Shown here: positions 40,734 to 49,613 of the stretch, in pieces
How positions within the stretch are numbered: position 1 is the first letter of the stretch
How the letters are laid out: each line of letters starts with the position of its first letter
Source of the DNA: Sulfolobales archaeon
GTDB lineage: Archaea; Thermoproteota; Thermoprotei_A; Sulfolobales; NBVN01
Length of the DNA stretch: 64,000 nucleotides
NCBI GenBank assembly: GCA_025058345.1
Contig: JANXEN010000001.1
Coordinates: 223,358 to 287,357, forward strand
Direction: 5' to 3'
Notes under the pieces: model-generated
What the model saw: only the letters and a program-made list of their open reading frames with translations
Databases searched by the model: none
What the model was told of the DNA's origin: nothing
Made by a program: the position numbers and the translations under genes

Positions 40734-42438
40734 ACTAGATGATGTTAAGGTGTTTGATGATGGTTTAATTATATTTAGGAAATCAAGTAAAGAGGTATGC
40801 AGTAAGAAGATAATTAAAGTTAATAACATAGTAACCTCTATAAACGACTTAAGTGAACAGGAAGTTCTTAAATACTTGAAAACCTACTTTAATTCCCTCA
40901 ATTTAGGTTTCCCTATAGAGGTTAGAACCATATTTAAACCCTTAGATAAGGAGAAGGTGATATCTGAGATAAATAGAAAGATCCAAAACCTTTTAATAAC
41001 CATTGATGTTAATCCCTCTAACGTAAAGGCTAAGACTGATCTCGATAGACTGACAAAGTTTAAGGATAAAATCTTGAAGCATAACATACAGCCCTACGAC
41101 GTCCTCGCCTACTACGTCGTTGAGGCCTGCAGCAATTCTGAAGAAAATGCGGTCAAATTAGTTAATTCTAGGACATCACTCCTTACTAAGACCCTTGAGT
41201 CATTAGGAATTATGGCTAGTGAGTTAAGAGGAATTGAGGGGAGGATCCTACTTCAAATGTTTTTTCGAGGTTATACCTACGGACTACATGGTTTAATTAC
41301 TAAACTCCTTAATTGGAAATACTTCTTCAGAAAGGCGTCGACTACATTAACGGTATTCAACCCTCATATAATAACCTCACGAACAAGGTTTGACTTAAGA
41401 AGTTCAGGGGTCTACTTAGGGATTAACGTACTTACCTCGGAGGGTGTTTACTGGAATATTGAAGGAGGGTTAAATCCCCATGTCTTAGTTATAGGTCCTT
41501 CAGGTATAGGTAAGACTGAAACCCTAATTACGATGCTTATAAGGGTTTGCAGTACTTACTCAACTAAAGTATTCGTGGTGGACATCAAAAACGAGTATAG
41601 AGAGAGGTTATTTAAAAGAGGTTATAGAGCTAAGGTAATAAACTTAGGTGTTGATGTAGGTTTAGGAGTAGGCCAAGTTATTAAATTAGTTCCTAAGACC
41701 TTCAGAGCGACATATCTAACGGAAGTTATTAGCGATTCGATGCTGTTTAGAGAGGATAAAGAACTTACAGCAACTCTCTATAGGGTCTTAAGCGATTCAT
41801 TCGAATTCCTTGACGAAAACCTCAGTAATTTCTGGGGGGTAATCAAAGATGTAAGCATGTCTATCGATAACGATTACCTGCAATACAAATTAATGCGGAT
41901 GCTAAATGTTATGGAAGCCTTAGACCGAGGTAAGCCCTTAATCACTGCAATAAATGAGCCTGAATCAATAACTGTAGTAAATCTCTCCAACATCTCCGTA
42001 TTAGGGGTTGATTACTTAAATCTATCAATGTCTATCTTCTTTAATACCCTTCAACTACTTTACATGAGCAACGTGAGTGAAGGTCATATACCTAAGGTAC
42101 AGTTAGTGGTAGATGAGGCGTGGCAATTCCTACTAAGTAAGGCTCAAGTACTCCTTAAACTCCTTAAACTGGGGAGGGGTTATGGGGTGTCAGTAGCGTT
42201 AGCTACTCAGAGCCTATATGATTTAGGAGATTTAAGTAAGGAATATGTTGAGAATGCCGGTCTGCTCATTGCCTTACCATCACCTGACACGCTGTATTGG
42301 AGGGAACTTTCAAAGTATATGAGGATATCATATGATGAGGTTCGAGAATACTCATTAGCGTTAAGCAAAGGGGATGCGTTAATACGTATATTACCTGATC
42401 CTAGGCCAATTCCAGTTAAGCTAGACCATGAAGTGTGA
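40708..42438 (+). CDS. VirB4/HerA-type ATPase
   Basis: HVLVIGPSGIGKTETLITMLIR (Walker A), VQLVVDEAWQFL (Walker B), VSVALATQSLYDL; VirB4-like N-terminal region; ATG at 40708 preferred. Confidence 0.88.
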   Translation: MGNSLELLKLDDVKVFDDGLIIFRKSSKEVCSKKIIKVNNIVTSINDLSEQEVLKYLKTYFNSLNLGFPIEVRTIFKPLDKEKVISEINRKIQNLLITIDVNPSNVKAKTDLDRLTKFKDKILKHNIQPYDVLAYYVVEACSNSEENAVKLVNSRTSLLTKTLESLGIMASELRGIEGRILLQMFFRGYTYGLHGLITKLLNWKYFFRKASTTLTVFNPHIITSRTRFDLRSSGVYLGINVLTSEGVYWNIEGGLNPHVLVIGPSGIGKTETLITMLIRVCSTYSTKVFVVDIKNEYRERLFKRGYRAKVINLGVDVGLGVGQVIKLVPKTFRATYLTEVISDSMLFREDKELTATLYRVLSDSFEFLDENLSNFWGVIKDVSMSIDNDYLQYKLMRMLNVMEALDRGKPLITAINEPESITVVNLSNISVLGVDYLNLSMSIFFNTLQLLYMSNVSEGHIPKVQLVVDEAWQFLLSKAQVLLKLLKLGRGYGVSVALATQSLYDLGDLSKEYVENAGLLIALPSPDTLYWRELSKYMRISYDEVREYSLALSKGDALIRILPDPRPIPVKLDHEV

Positions 42439-42601
42439 CAACATCGTAATCCTACATAAACCCAAGCCGGTATTGACTTAAAGGGTATTTAAATGATGCA
42501 TTACGTTATCAATGACTAACAACTTAATAAGCACCGCATTAGAAAACATGTTTTCAGCCATAAATATTTAATACGGTTTCACCCATTAAGAGTTAATATG
42601 A

Positions 42602-43378
42602 GTGACCTTATTGACCCTAAAGATAGTGGTGCTGATCGCATCAGTTAATGCACTACTTACTACTGCATATACGGTGCTGTACCTTAATCTAAGCTTAAGT
42701 TCTTACGTAGCAGTAACTGCTGCCTTCCTATCAACCCTTTTATCGAACCTCTTAGGTAAGTTTAACATACGTGTCGGTAATTTGAAGCTTAGCAGCGAAT
42801 TAAGGAAAGCCAGTATAATTAAGTTAAGTAATGACTACCTAGTGCAATCTTTAAGGTTTAAGGCTCTTCAAAATATTGTTGTTGAATTAAATTTAGGGGG
42901 TGTAGTAATGCCCCTGATAATATCTATGTTAATACTTACCCATATATCAACGTACTATGGAGTAGTTCCGTTATTAACTTCATTACTCCTCATAATCGCA
43001 TCTACTTTAATCATAAATAGGGTTTCGGTCGTTATTAAAGGCTTAGGGCTTGCGGTCCCAGTCATAGTAGTCTCAACAGTTACTTCGTTGTTAAGTTTGT
43101 TGGTTACTGTTAGCACCGCACAGTGGGTAGGTTTAGGGATTCACTACTCTTATCTAGTGGCTTATACTTCTACACTCCTGGGGGTTGATTTAATGAACAT
43201 AAGTAAGATATCCTTCTACGACGCTCGAAGATTGATAATCGGGGGTTTAAAGGTCTACGACGCTCTATCTATAGTGCCTGCAGCATCAACAGTAATTACA
43301 TACTTAATTACTACAGCTCTCTACACTTACTTAAACGCTAAGCCTATAAGTCATGTATGTTTATTCCTAACCGCTTAG
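42602..43378 (+). CDS. Polytopic membrane protein, DUF1614-like
   Basis: About seven hydrophobic segments; AYTSTLLGVDLMN...IIGGLKVYDALSIVPAAS resembles DUF1614. Confidence 0.7.
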   Translation: MTLLTLKIVVLIASVNALLTTAYTVLYLNLSLSSYVAVTAAFLSTLLSNLLGKFNIRVGNLKLSSELRKASIIKLSNDYLVQSLRFKALQNIVVELNLGGVVMPLIISMLILTHISTYYGVVPLLTSLLLIIASTLIINRVSVVIKGLGLAVPVIVVSTVTSLLSLLVTVSTAQWVGLGIHYSYLVAYTSTLLGVDLMNISKISFYDARRLIIGGLKVYDALSIVPAASTVITYLITTALYTYLNAKPISHVCLFLTA

Positions 43379-43672
43379 GTTTATCAACAATTCATACTTC
43401 CTGAATATCGTCACTGCAGCTTTAGAAAGTTCAGCTACCTTCTCACCGTTTACTCCCTCAACTATTAACTTAAATTCGTATAACCCCGGAAGTAATGTGT
43501 GTGGAGCGCTTACACTTTCAATAACGGTTTTAATCATAACGTTCTCAAGAGACCAAACCACACTTAAACCAACTCTTGCGTACTCACCACCGTACCTCTC
43601 GCTTAAATACTTAACTAAGTCGTTAATGCTTAGCGAAATTTTCTCAGGGGATTCAGACCTAACAGAATACAC
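43367..43672 (-). CDS. Hypothetical protein
   Basis: 101-aa ORF filling a gap between plus-strand genes; tail overlap of 12 nt. Confidence 0.5.
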   Translation of the reverse strand: MYSVRSESPEKISLSINDLVKYLSERYGGEYARVGLSVVWSLENVMIKTVIESVSAPHTLLPGLYEFKLIVEGVNGEKVAELSKAAVTIFRKYELLINLSG

Positions 43673-43744
43673 TACTCTAAACGTTGTATAACCCTAATGA
43701 ACTAGAGATATAAAGCTTAAAAACCTATTAAGGTGGGTTGAGGG

Positions 43745-43969
43745 ATGAGTTACAGCGTGTTTACCGCAGCAGATGTTAAGAACCTAATGAGGAAGCTCTC
43801 CACCAATCTTAAATGCGGTGAGCGTGTTGAGGTCGTTTTACATGATGAGGTCTTAGCTTCTTTAATGCCGTCAGAAGCTATCTATAATGGTCTATCTATA
43901 GTAGATGCTTATGAAATTGAAGATAAGATAGTTATGGTCGTTGAAAATAGGTTTAATAAGTGCTTATAA
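43745..43969 (+). CDS. Small hypothetical protein
   Basis: 74-aa ORF preceding the Lrp regulator. Confidence 0.6.
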   Translation: MSYSVFTAADVKNLMRKLSTNLKCGERVEVVLHDEVLASLMPSEAIYNGLSIVDAYEIEDKIVMVVENRFNKCL

Positions 43970-43972
43970 CTC

Positions 43973-44479
43973 ATGGACTTGAAATGGGTGATTAAGTTGT
44001 CTAAGAAAGTTGAGTACATCGACGAAGTCGATAAGTCAATCCTTAAACTCCTCCTCATAAACGGTAGAGCACCTTACAGAAAGATCGCTGAGGAGTTAAA
44101 CTTAAGTGAGTCAACAATCTACTTAAGGATTAGAAAATTGAGTAGATTAGGTATTTTAAAAGGATTCACCATCAACATCGACTTAAGTAAGTTGAGCTTC
44201 ATTATAGTTGCCTTCATCCTTTTGAAGGTGTCTCCCAAGAATTACGAAGAGAGTTTAAGGCACATAGCAAATTATCCCGGAGTAGTTGAAGCTTACGAGG
44301 TTTCGGGAGAGCATCAGGTGTTGATTAAGGCTGTTGCTCCAGACAATAAGGAGTTAGCAAAACTTGTTGATGGGTTAGGTAACGTAGGTGGTTTGCTAGA
44401 AGTTAAGGTGTTGTACGTTCTGAGAACGTTACGCACTCCCTATGAGGTAGTTGAAATACTATCGCAAACCTCAACTTAA
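43973..44479 (+). CDS. Lrp/AsnC-family transcriptional regulator
   Basis: EVDKSILKLLLINGRAPYRKIAEELNLSESTIYLRIRKLSRLGILKGF plus RAM-like domain. Confidence 0.93.
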   Translation: MDLKWVIKLSKKVEYIDEVDKSILKLLLINGRAPYRKIAEELNLSESTIYLRIRKLSRLGILKGFTINIDLSKLSFIIVAFILLKVSPKNYEESLRHIANYPGVVEAYEVSGEHQVLIKAVAPDNKELAKLVDGLGNVGGLLEVKVLYVLRTLRTPYEVVEILSQTST

Positions 44480-44517
44480 TCACCGCAACACCTACCATGA
44501 CTACTTAATGCAGGAAC

Positions 44518-45408
44518 TCAATTTTTAAGTAACTTAATTATGTAGTCCGCAATCTTCTCGCTAGGGTTGATGCCGGTAGCTGACATGAATCCAGACCACT
44601 GAGGAGCTGCATTAACTTCGAAGATTACGAAGCCGCCGTCGGTTTCGCCAATGTCAACACCTGCATAATGAAGTTTTAAGGTATTAACAGCCTTCAACGA
44701 CATATTAACTAACTCCTCACTCAGTCTCTCTATCTTCTCAGCCCGTGCCCCTTGAGCGATATTTGTCTTCCAACTACCGTCTGGCGCATATCTATAATAG
44801 CCACCTAAGACCTCATCCCCAACAACGAATACTCTGATATCCCTACCAGGTTTAGGTATGTATTTCTGTATGTAGACGGGTTGGCCATGAATTAACCATG
44901 TCTTAGCTATGGTGAAGACTAAGTCAGGGTCTGAAGTCCTTACAGCCCCGTACCCCATGCTACCCATCATGGGTTTTATCACTACATCTCCCCACTTCCT
45001 ACATATATCAACAGCTGTGAAAACTTCCTCAACGACAGCTGTAGGGGGGACATTAACACCTGCAGCTTTAAGAGCTAATATAGATGCGTATTTATCTCGG
45101 GCCTTCAGCATAGACTCTATAGGGTTAATTATTAAGGTTCCAGAAAGTTCGAGCTGCCTAATAATGTCTGCACGTCTGAAGACCTGCTCTAAGGTTGCTA
45201 TAAAGCCTAAACTCCTTATTAATAATGAATCCATGAAATCGCTGACCTCACTTCCATACATCACCTTAATTCCCTGCTCATCTATTACTGAAGCCAACTT
45301 CGAAATTCTTACGTAGAAACTTTCTACACCTCTCTTCATAAATGCAAGCATTAATTGTCTAGAACTTAGTGTTGGGACAGGTGAATCGTGTATTATACCT
45401 ACCCTCAC
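44518..45408 (-). CDS. RimK-family ATP-grasp ligase, probably MptN (H4MPT:glutamate ligase)
   Basis: ATP-grasp motifs VVIKPMMGSMGYGAVR, YIQKYIPKPGRDIRVFVVGDEV, FEVNAAPQWSG; next to methanopterin genes. Confidence 0.85.
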   Translation of the reverse strand: MRVGIIHDSPVPTLSSRQLMLAFMKRGVESFYVRISKLASVIDEQGIKVMYGSEVSDFMDSLLIRSLGFIATLEQVFRRADIIRQLELSGTLIINPIESMLKARDKYASILALKAAGVNVPPTAVVEEVFTAVDICRKWGDVVIKPMMGSMGYGAVRTSDPDLVFTIAKTWLIHGQPVYIQKYIPKPGRDIRVFVVGDEVLGGYYRYAPDGSWKTNIAQGARAEKIERLSEELVNMSLKAVNTLKLHYAGVDIGETDGGFVIFEVNAAPQWSGFMSATGINPSEKIADYIIKLLKN

Positions 45409-45465
45409 AATCTAAACCTCCGCTTAAGTCTGTATCAAATCTTAATACGTAACTTAAATAGGTTC

Positions 45466-46428
45466 TTAACTGACCTTATGTATAAACACCTGATGTCCAA
45501 ACTTAGATGCGTTAGTTACCCAACATCTGATCTCTAACCCTCTCTTCTCAGCGTAACTAAGTAGGGAGGTCCTTACACTTAATGCCTTAACATAATTATC
45601 TACAAAGCCGTATATAGTAGGACCCCAACTACTTTGGCCAACACCTCTAGCACCCTCCCTCTCTAAATGTTTAGCTAAATCATCATTTAAGTCGTGAGCG
45701 AATATACCTCCTTGGTACTTACTGAAGTACTCACCAGTCAGCTGTTGTATTTTCGATAACGCCTTAGTAAAGTTATTGAAGTCTTTCAAACTAAGGGACG
45801 TTAAGAGCCCGACGAACTCCTTATACAGTGCCTCCTGCTTGGGAAACACATCAACCTCTTTAATAATGCCTACCTCCTCCTCCTCACTTAACCCGCTAAG
45901 ACCCTCAGGTAGCACTACGATTAAATACCAGTCTTCAGGCACCTCATAAAGGTGCAGCAATCTCGGATAGCTTAACGATTCGTCGCCGACTTTTAAGCCG
46001 CTATCAACGACTAAATTACCGTAGAGGAATGAGTAAATCCCAACACCCGAGATCTTCCTGCCTAGGAGGTTAGCTATATGGGCAGGGCTGAATTCAACAC
46101 CTAAGTAATGTGTGAGTGCTGAGTAAGTTGTAAGTAAAACTCTAGTCCTTGACCCCAACCCGACGTGATGTTTTATAAAACCGTCTACATCGATGTCGAC
46201 GTCATTAACTTTAAGTAACTTAGCAACAGTCTCTACCAACCCCTCACATAGTTTAGTTTTGCATTTAATTCGTAGACCCTGGCCACTACGGATAAAGACA
46301 GAAATGTAGGGTTCTTCAATAGAAATTCCTATAGAGCCGTAAACATATGGGTGGTCGTAGAATCTATAGAAACCTAGATGCAGTCTATATCCAGCTCTTA
46401 CCTCAACGGCACGGCCATTACTCCTCAT
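45466..46428 (-). CDS. Beta-ribofuranosylaminobenzene 5'-phosphate synthase-like (GHMP family)
   Basis: YRLHLGFYRF, HHVGLGSRTRVLLTTYSAL, GVGQSSWGPTIYGFV. Confidence 0.88.
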   Translation of the reverse strand: MRSNGRAVEVRAGYRLHLGFYRFYDHPYVYGSIGISIEEPYISVFIRSGQGLRIKCKTKLCEGLVETVAKLLKVNDVDIDVDGFIKHHVGLGSRTRVLLTTYSALTHYLGVEFSPAHIANLLGRKISGVGIYSFLYGNLVVDSGLKVGDESLSYPRLLHLYEVPEDWYLIVVLPEGLSGLSEEEEVGIIKEVDVFPKQEALYKEFVGLLTSLSLKDFNNFTKALSKIQQLTGEYFSKYQGGIFAHDLNDDLAKHLEREGARGVGQSSWGPTIYGFVDNYVKALSVRTSLLSYAEKRGLEIRCWVTNASKFGHQVFIHKVS

Positions 46429-46465
46429 ATCATTCCAACCCTAAACGGTTGATGGTTTGCAGAGC

Positions 46466-47176
46466 TTAAATATAGATAACGTTTAATATGTTAAGAAGTC
46501 TTTCAGCCCACTTGAACTTCCTTATCTTGGATGGTGTGCCGTATGAATCTAACTTCATCCATGGTTTTGAGTACCTACCTACGATTCCACTCCTTAAGTC
46601 AAATCCCACTAGATTAATAGTCTTTGCACCGAAGTAGTTCGCTAGGAAGGCAGCTCTATCACCGTCTGTAAATCCACCATAAATTCTTAACCTACCGTAC
46701 TGCGCGCATTGATTCGTACCTACGATATCGCCCTCAACGATCTTTACGTACTTCAACAACCTATCTACGTTATTCCCATGGGCGTGGATCACATATATCA
46801 GCTCACTGTACTTTAAATCATCTACGGTCAACCCATCTAAATCAGTAACTACTATATGTGGTGTATAACCTGCTTCGAAGCAGCATCTAATTGCACCGTC
46901 CGCAGCTATTAAAACATCAGGAACCCTATCAAGTAACTTAAGCCCTTCAATGCACTTTGAGCTTGCCCCAACAACGTAGACGTCCTTACCCTCTATTAAA
47001 TTCTTGATTCTTTTCTCAATTAGGTATATGTCTTCTACCTTGATTAACGTGTTTAGTGTCTGTGATGCGTAGTAGTCGTCTAAGTAGTTATATCCCATAT
47101 CAGCTCTGATTAAGTCGTAAATATACATCCACTTAAAGCTGTCTCTTAAATCACTACCAAACATCTCTTCCACCAC
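46466..47176 (-). CDS. mptE: 6-hydroxymethyl-7,8-dihydropterin pyrophosphokinase, MptE-like (DUF115)
   Basis: VLIAADGAIRCCFEAGYTPHIVVTDLDG, VIHAHGNN, GFTDGDRAAFLANYFGA. Confidence 0.88.
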   Translation of the reverse strand: MVEEMFGSDLRDSFKWMYIYDLIRADMGYNYLDDYYASQTLNTLIKVEDIYLIEKRIKNLIEGKDVYVVGASSKCIEGLKLLDRVPDVLIAADGAIRCCFEAGYTPHIVVTDLDGLTVDDLKYSELIYVIHAHGNNVDRLLKYVKIVEGDIVGTNQCAQYGRLRIYGGFTDGDRAAFLANYFGAKTINLVGFDLRSGIVGRYSKPWMKLDSYGTPSKIRKFKWAERLLNILNVIYI

Positions 47177-47241
47177 AGCATCATTAATAAAATTAAAGTA
47201 TCTTTATATACGGCAATACTTCTGTGTAAATAGAGTATACG

Positions 47242-47901
47242 GTGCCGGTAATGCATGAGGCATGTAAAGAGTTAAGGAGCTATCTAAGGTACGGCCACCA
47301 CGAATGCATAGTAACTACTGTAAACGGTGGGGGGGAAGTTAATGCGGCACCTATGGGCGTTGAATTCGTTAATAATCTAATTATCTTAAAACCATACATA
47401 GATACTAGGACATACTCCAATATATTAGATGTTGGGGAAGTCACACTAAATATTACAAGTGACTCCCTCCTATACTACTACGCTTTATTCAAACCCGGTG
47501 AAATTAGGTACGGAAGTTCTAAACGAGTTAGACCTCTTAGGATTTTAGGGAACGTAGATATGTACGTAGAGGCTGTTGTTGATAGTATAAGTAAACATGA
47601 TGGGAAGGTTGCGACAGTTTCGTTACGACCCATACTTTGTTATATGGGCTGCGGGAGTAGGTTAGCCTACAGTAGAGCCAACTCGCTGCTGATTGAAGCA
47701 TTAATTCACTACACTAAGTTAAATCCCCTTATCAATGAGGGTAAGTTCGAAGAAGTTGAGAATAGGTATGAAGCAATCAAGGAAGTGTATCATGTAGTGC
47801 TGAAAGTTGGAAACGACGAGCTTAAGAAGATAATTACAGATGTTATGCTTAGGAGTTCAGACATAATTAAAGCGGTTGCTGCCGGCGTGTCAGCTATGTA
47901 A
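47242..47901 (+). CDS. DUF447-family flavin-binding-like protein
   Basis: ECIVTTVNGGGEVNAAPMGVEF...PYIDTRTYSNILDVGEVTLNIT; divergent from mptE. Confidence 0.8.
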   Translation: MPVMHEACKELRSYLRYGHHECIVTTVNGGGEVNAAPMGVEFVNNLIILKPYIDTRTYSNILDVGEVTLNITSDSLLYYYALFKPGEIRYGSSKRVRPLRILGNVDMYVEAVVDSISKHDGKVATVSLRPILCYMGCGSRLAYSRANSLLIEALIHYTKLNPLINEGKFEEVENRYEAIKEVYHVVLKVGNDELKKIITDVMLRSSDIIKAVAAGVSAM

Positions 47902-47911
47902 GGTAATTATT

Positions 47912-49612
47912 ATGAAATACCTCATTTTAGGTTTCTTAGTAGGTCTTTTAATGGGTTTTATAGATACTTACGGATATGCGGTAACTGGGTATACAACAGC
48001 TGAGTTATCACCTGTAACCTCGTCCATACTGATATACGCGTTGCATCTAGTTATATTTAGGAGGAAAATCCCCCTACTGGAACACTTCCTAGCTACTTTA
48101 ATAGCGACTGGTTTTTCCTTAACGACTACCATAACTTCAGGTATGTACGTCACCTATACGATGCTTTCCAGAGTTTCAGATCCGAAGTCGATAGGTCTCC
48201 CGCACTGGACATACTTTAAAGGCTTCATAGACCTCAACACTTTACTGTTTTACTTATTCGCGACTTCTGTGACTGTTTCCGGTGTCTTAATAGCCTACGC
48301 GTTCCATAGACACTTCATTGAGAGGGAGAAGCTACCTTTCCCAATAGGTATAGCACTAACCCTAACTGTTTCTGTAGTAAGGTTATTGAAATCTAAGAAT
48401 GTGGTGATCCCGATACTAATCGGTTTTACTTTAGAGTTAATGTTCTTAACGATATCGCCTTCATCCATAGATTTAACACCTATGATTCAGACGGTGTTTC
48501 CCGGCACATCACTAGCCTTATCGTTAGATGTCATGGTCTTCTTAATTGCGCTTCTAATACCTCTAAACACATCACTAGGTGTTGGGTTAGGTAACGCTGT
48601 AATGTACACTCTTATAACATCCTATCTAGTTTACTTAGGTTTATATAGTCCATTACCAGCTATTACTGCTCAGGAATTAGCTGTCTCAGTGTCTCCACTT
48701 ACAGCATCAATCCTAGTAGGCTCTATAATTTCAGCAACTACGTTCTACATGGTTCAGGAACGTAAGTTATATACATCAACAATTAAGTATTTAATTATGG
48801 CGAAGTACGAGCTTAAGAGACTGGCGGTAGCAGTCATTATACTGTCATCAACCTTAATCCCCCCCATTATGGTTAGTCCATACATGCTTAACCCAATAAC
48901 AATTTTAGTAGCTATTCTCTTAGTCCCCCTCTACATATTCATAACGTTAATGACTGTACGAGCTACGGGTGAAACAGGGACAACATCTCAATCTACATTG
49001 CCGTTAATAACTTTAACTCTATTTAGTTCTGGATATAGGGGAGCGGCTCCATACATATTCTTAGATCCGTATACTGGTGTGCCAATGCCTCAATTCGTAG
49101 CTGGTACCTCTACAGCTATGTCTAAGTCTGCTAAGCTACTGGGGGTTGATGTAGAGCTCACTTCATACCTCCTAGCTATTTCTATGTTGGTGAGCGCACC
49201 AATAACTTTGATGTATGGGCACCTACTTCTAAGTATATACGGGGTTGAGTCCACTAAGTTTAACTTAATACGTTGGTTGCCTACCGTTACTTGGATGAAG
49301 TCAATATATTCCGGTGATTTAAGTGCGTTCTACTTTGAGGGGGTTTTAATAGGTATCATCGTCTCATTATCGTTTGTACTTCTTACAAGGTTCACTAAGT
49401 TAGGTATATCGATCTTCTCGATAATGTTGGGGATAACTTTAACTCCTGATGTAGCATTGCTCTTCATAACAGCTAGCTTAATCAAATATCTAGCCCTTAG
49501 ACTCGGTAGTGAGGTATACGAATATCTACTAGTTAACGTTTCATTAGCGCTTGCAGGATGCGGCCTTGCAGTAGCTACGTATACGATGCTTTCATTTATG
49601 TCGGTGGTTTAA
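47912..49612 (+). CDS. OPT-family transporter
   Basis: KLPFPIGIA and RATGETGTTSQSTLP motifs, many TMs; ATG at 47912 avoids overlap. Confidence 0.8.
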   Translation: MKYLILGFLVGLLMGFIDTYGYAVTGYTTAELSPVTSSILIYALHLVIFRRKIPLLEHFLATLIATGFSLTTTITSGMYVTYTMLSRVSDPKSIGLPHWTYFKGFIDLNTLLFYLFATSVTVSGVLIAYAFHRHFIEREKLPFPIGIALTLTVSVVRLLKSKNVVIPILIGFTLELMFLTISPSSIDLTPMIQTVFPGTSLALSLDVMVFLIALLIPLNTSLGVGLGNAVMYTLITSYLVYLGLYSPLPAITAQELAVSVSPLTASILVGSIISATTFYMVQERKLYTSTIKYLIMAKYELKRLAVAVIILSSTLIPPIMVSPYMLNPITILVAILLVPLYIFITLMTVRATGETGTTSQSTLPLITLTLFSSGYRGAAPYIFLDPYTGVPMPQFVAGTSTAMSKSAKLLGVDVELTSYLLAISMLVSAPITLMYGHLLLSIYGVESTKFNLIRWLPTVTWMKSIYSGDLSAFYFEGVLIGIIVSLSFVLLTRFTKLGISIFSIMLGITLTPDVALLFITASLIKYLALRLGSEVYEYLLVNVSLALAGCGLAVATYTMLSFMSVV

Positions 49613-49613
49613 A

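Noticed and set aside
47876-47911. N-terminal extension of the OPT gene overlapping DUF447
   Set aside because: ATG at 47912 gives a normal hydrophobic N-terminus and removes the overlap
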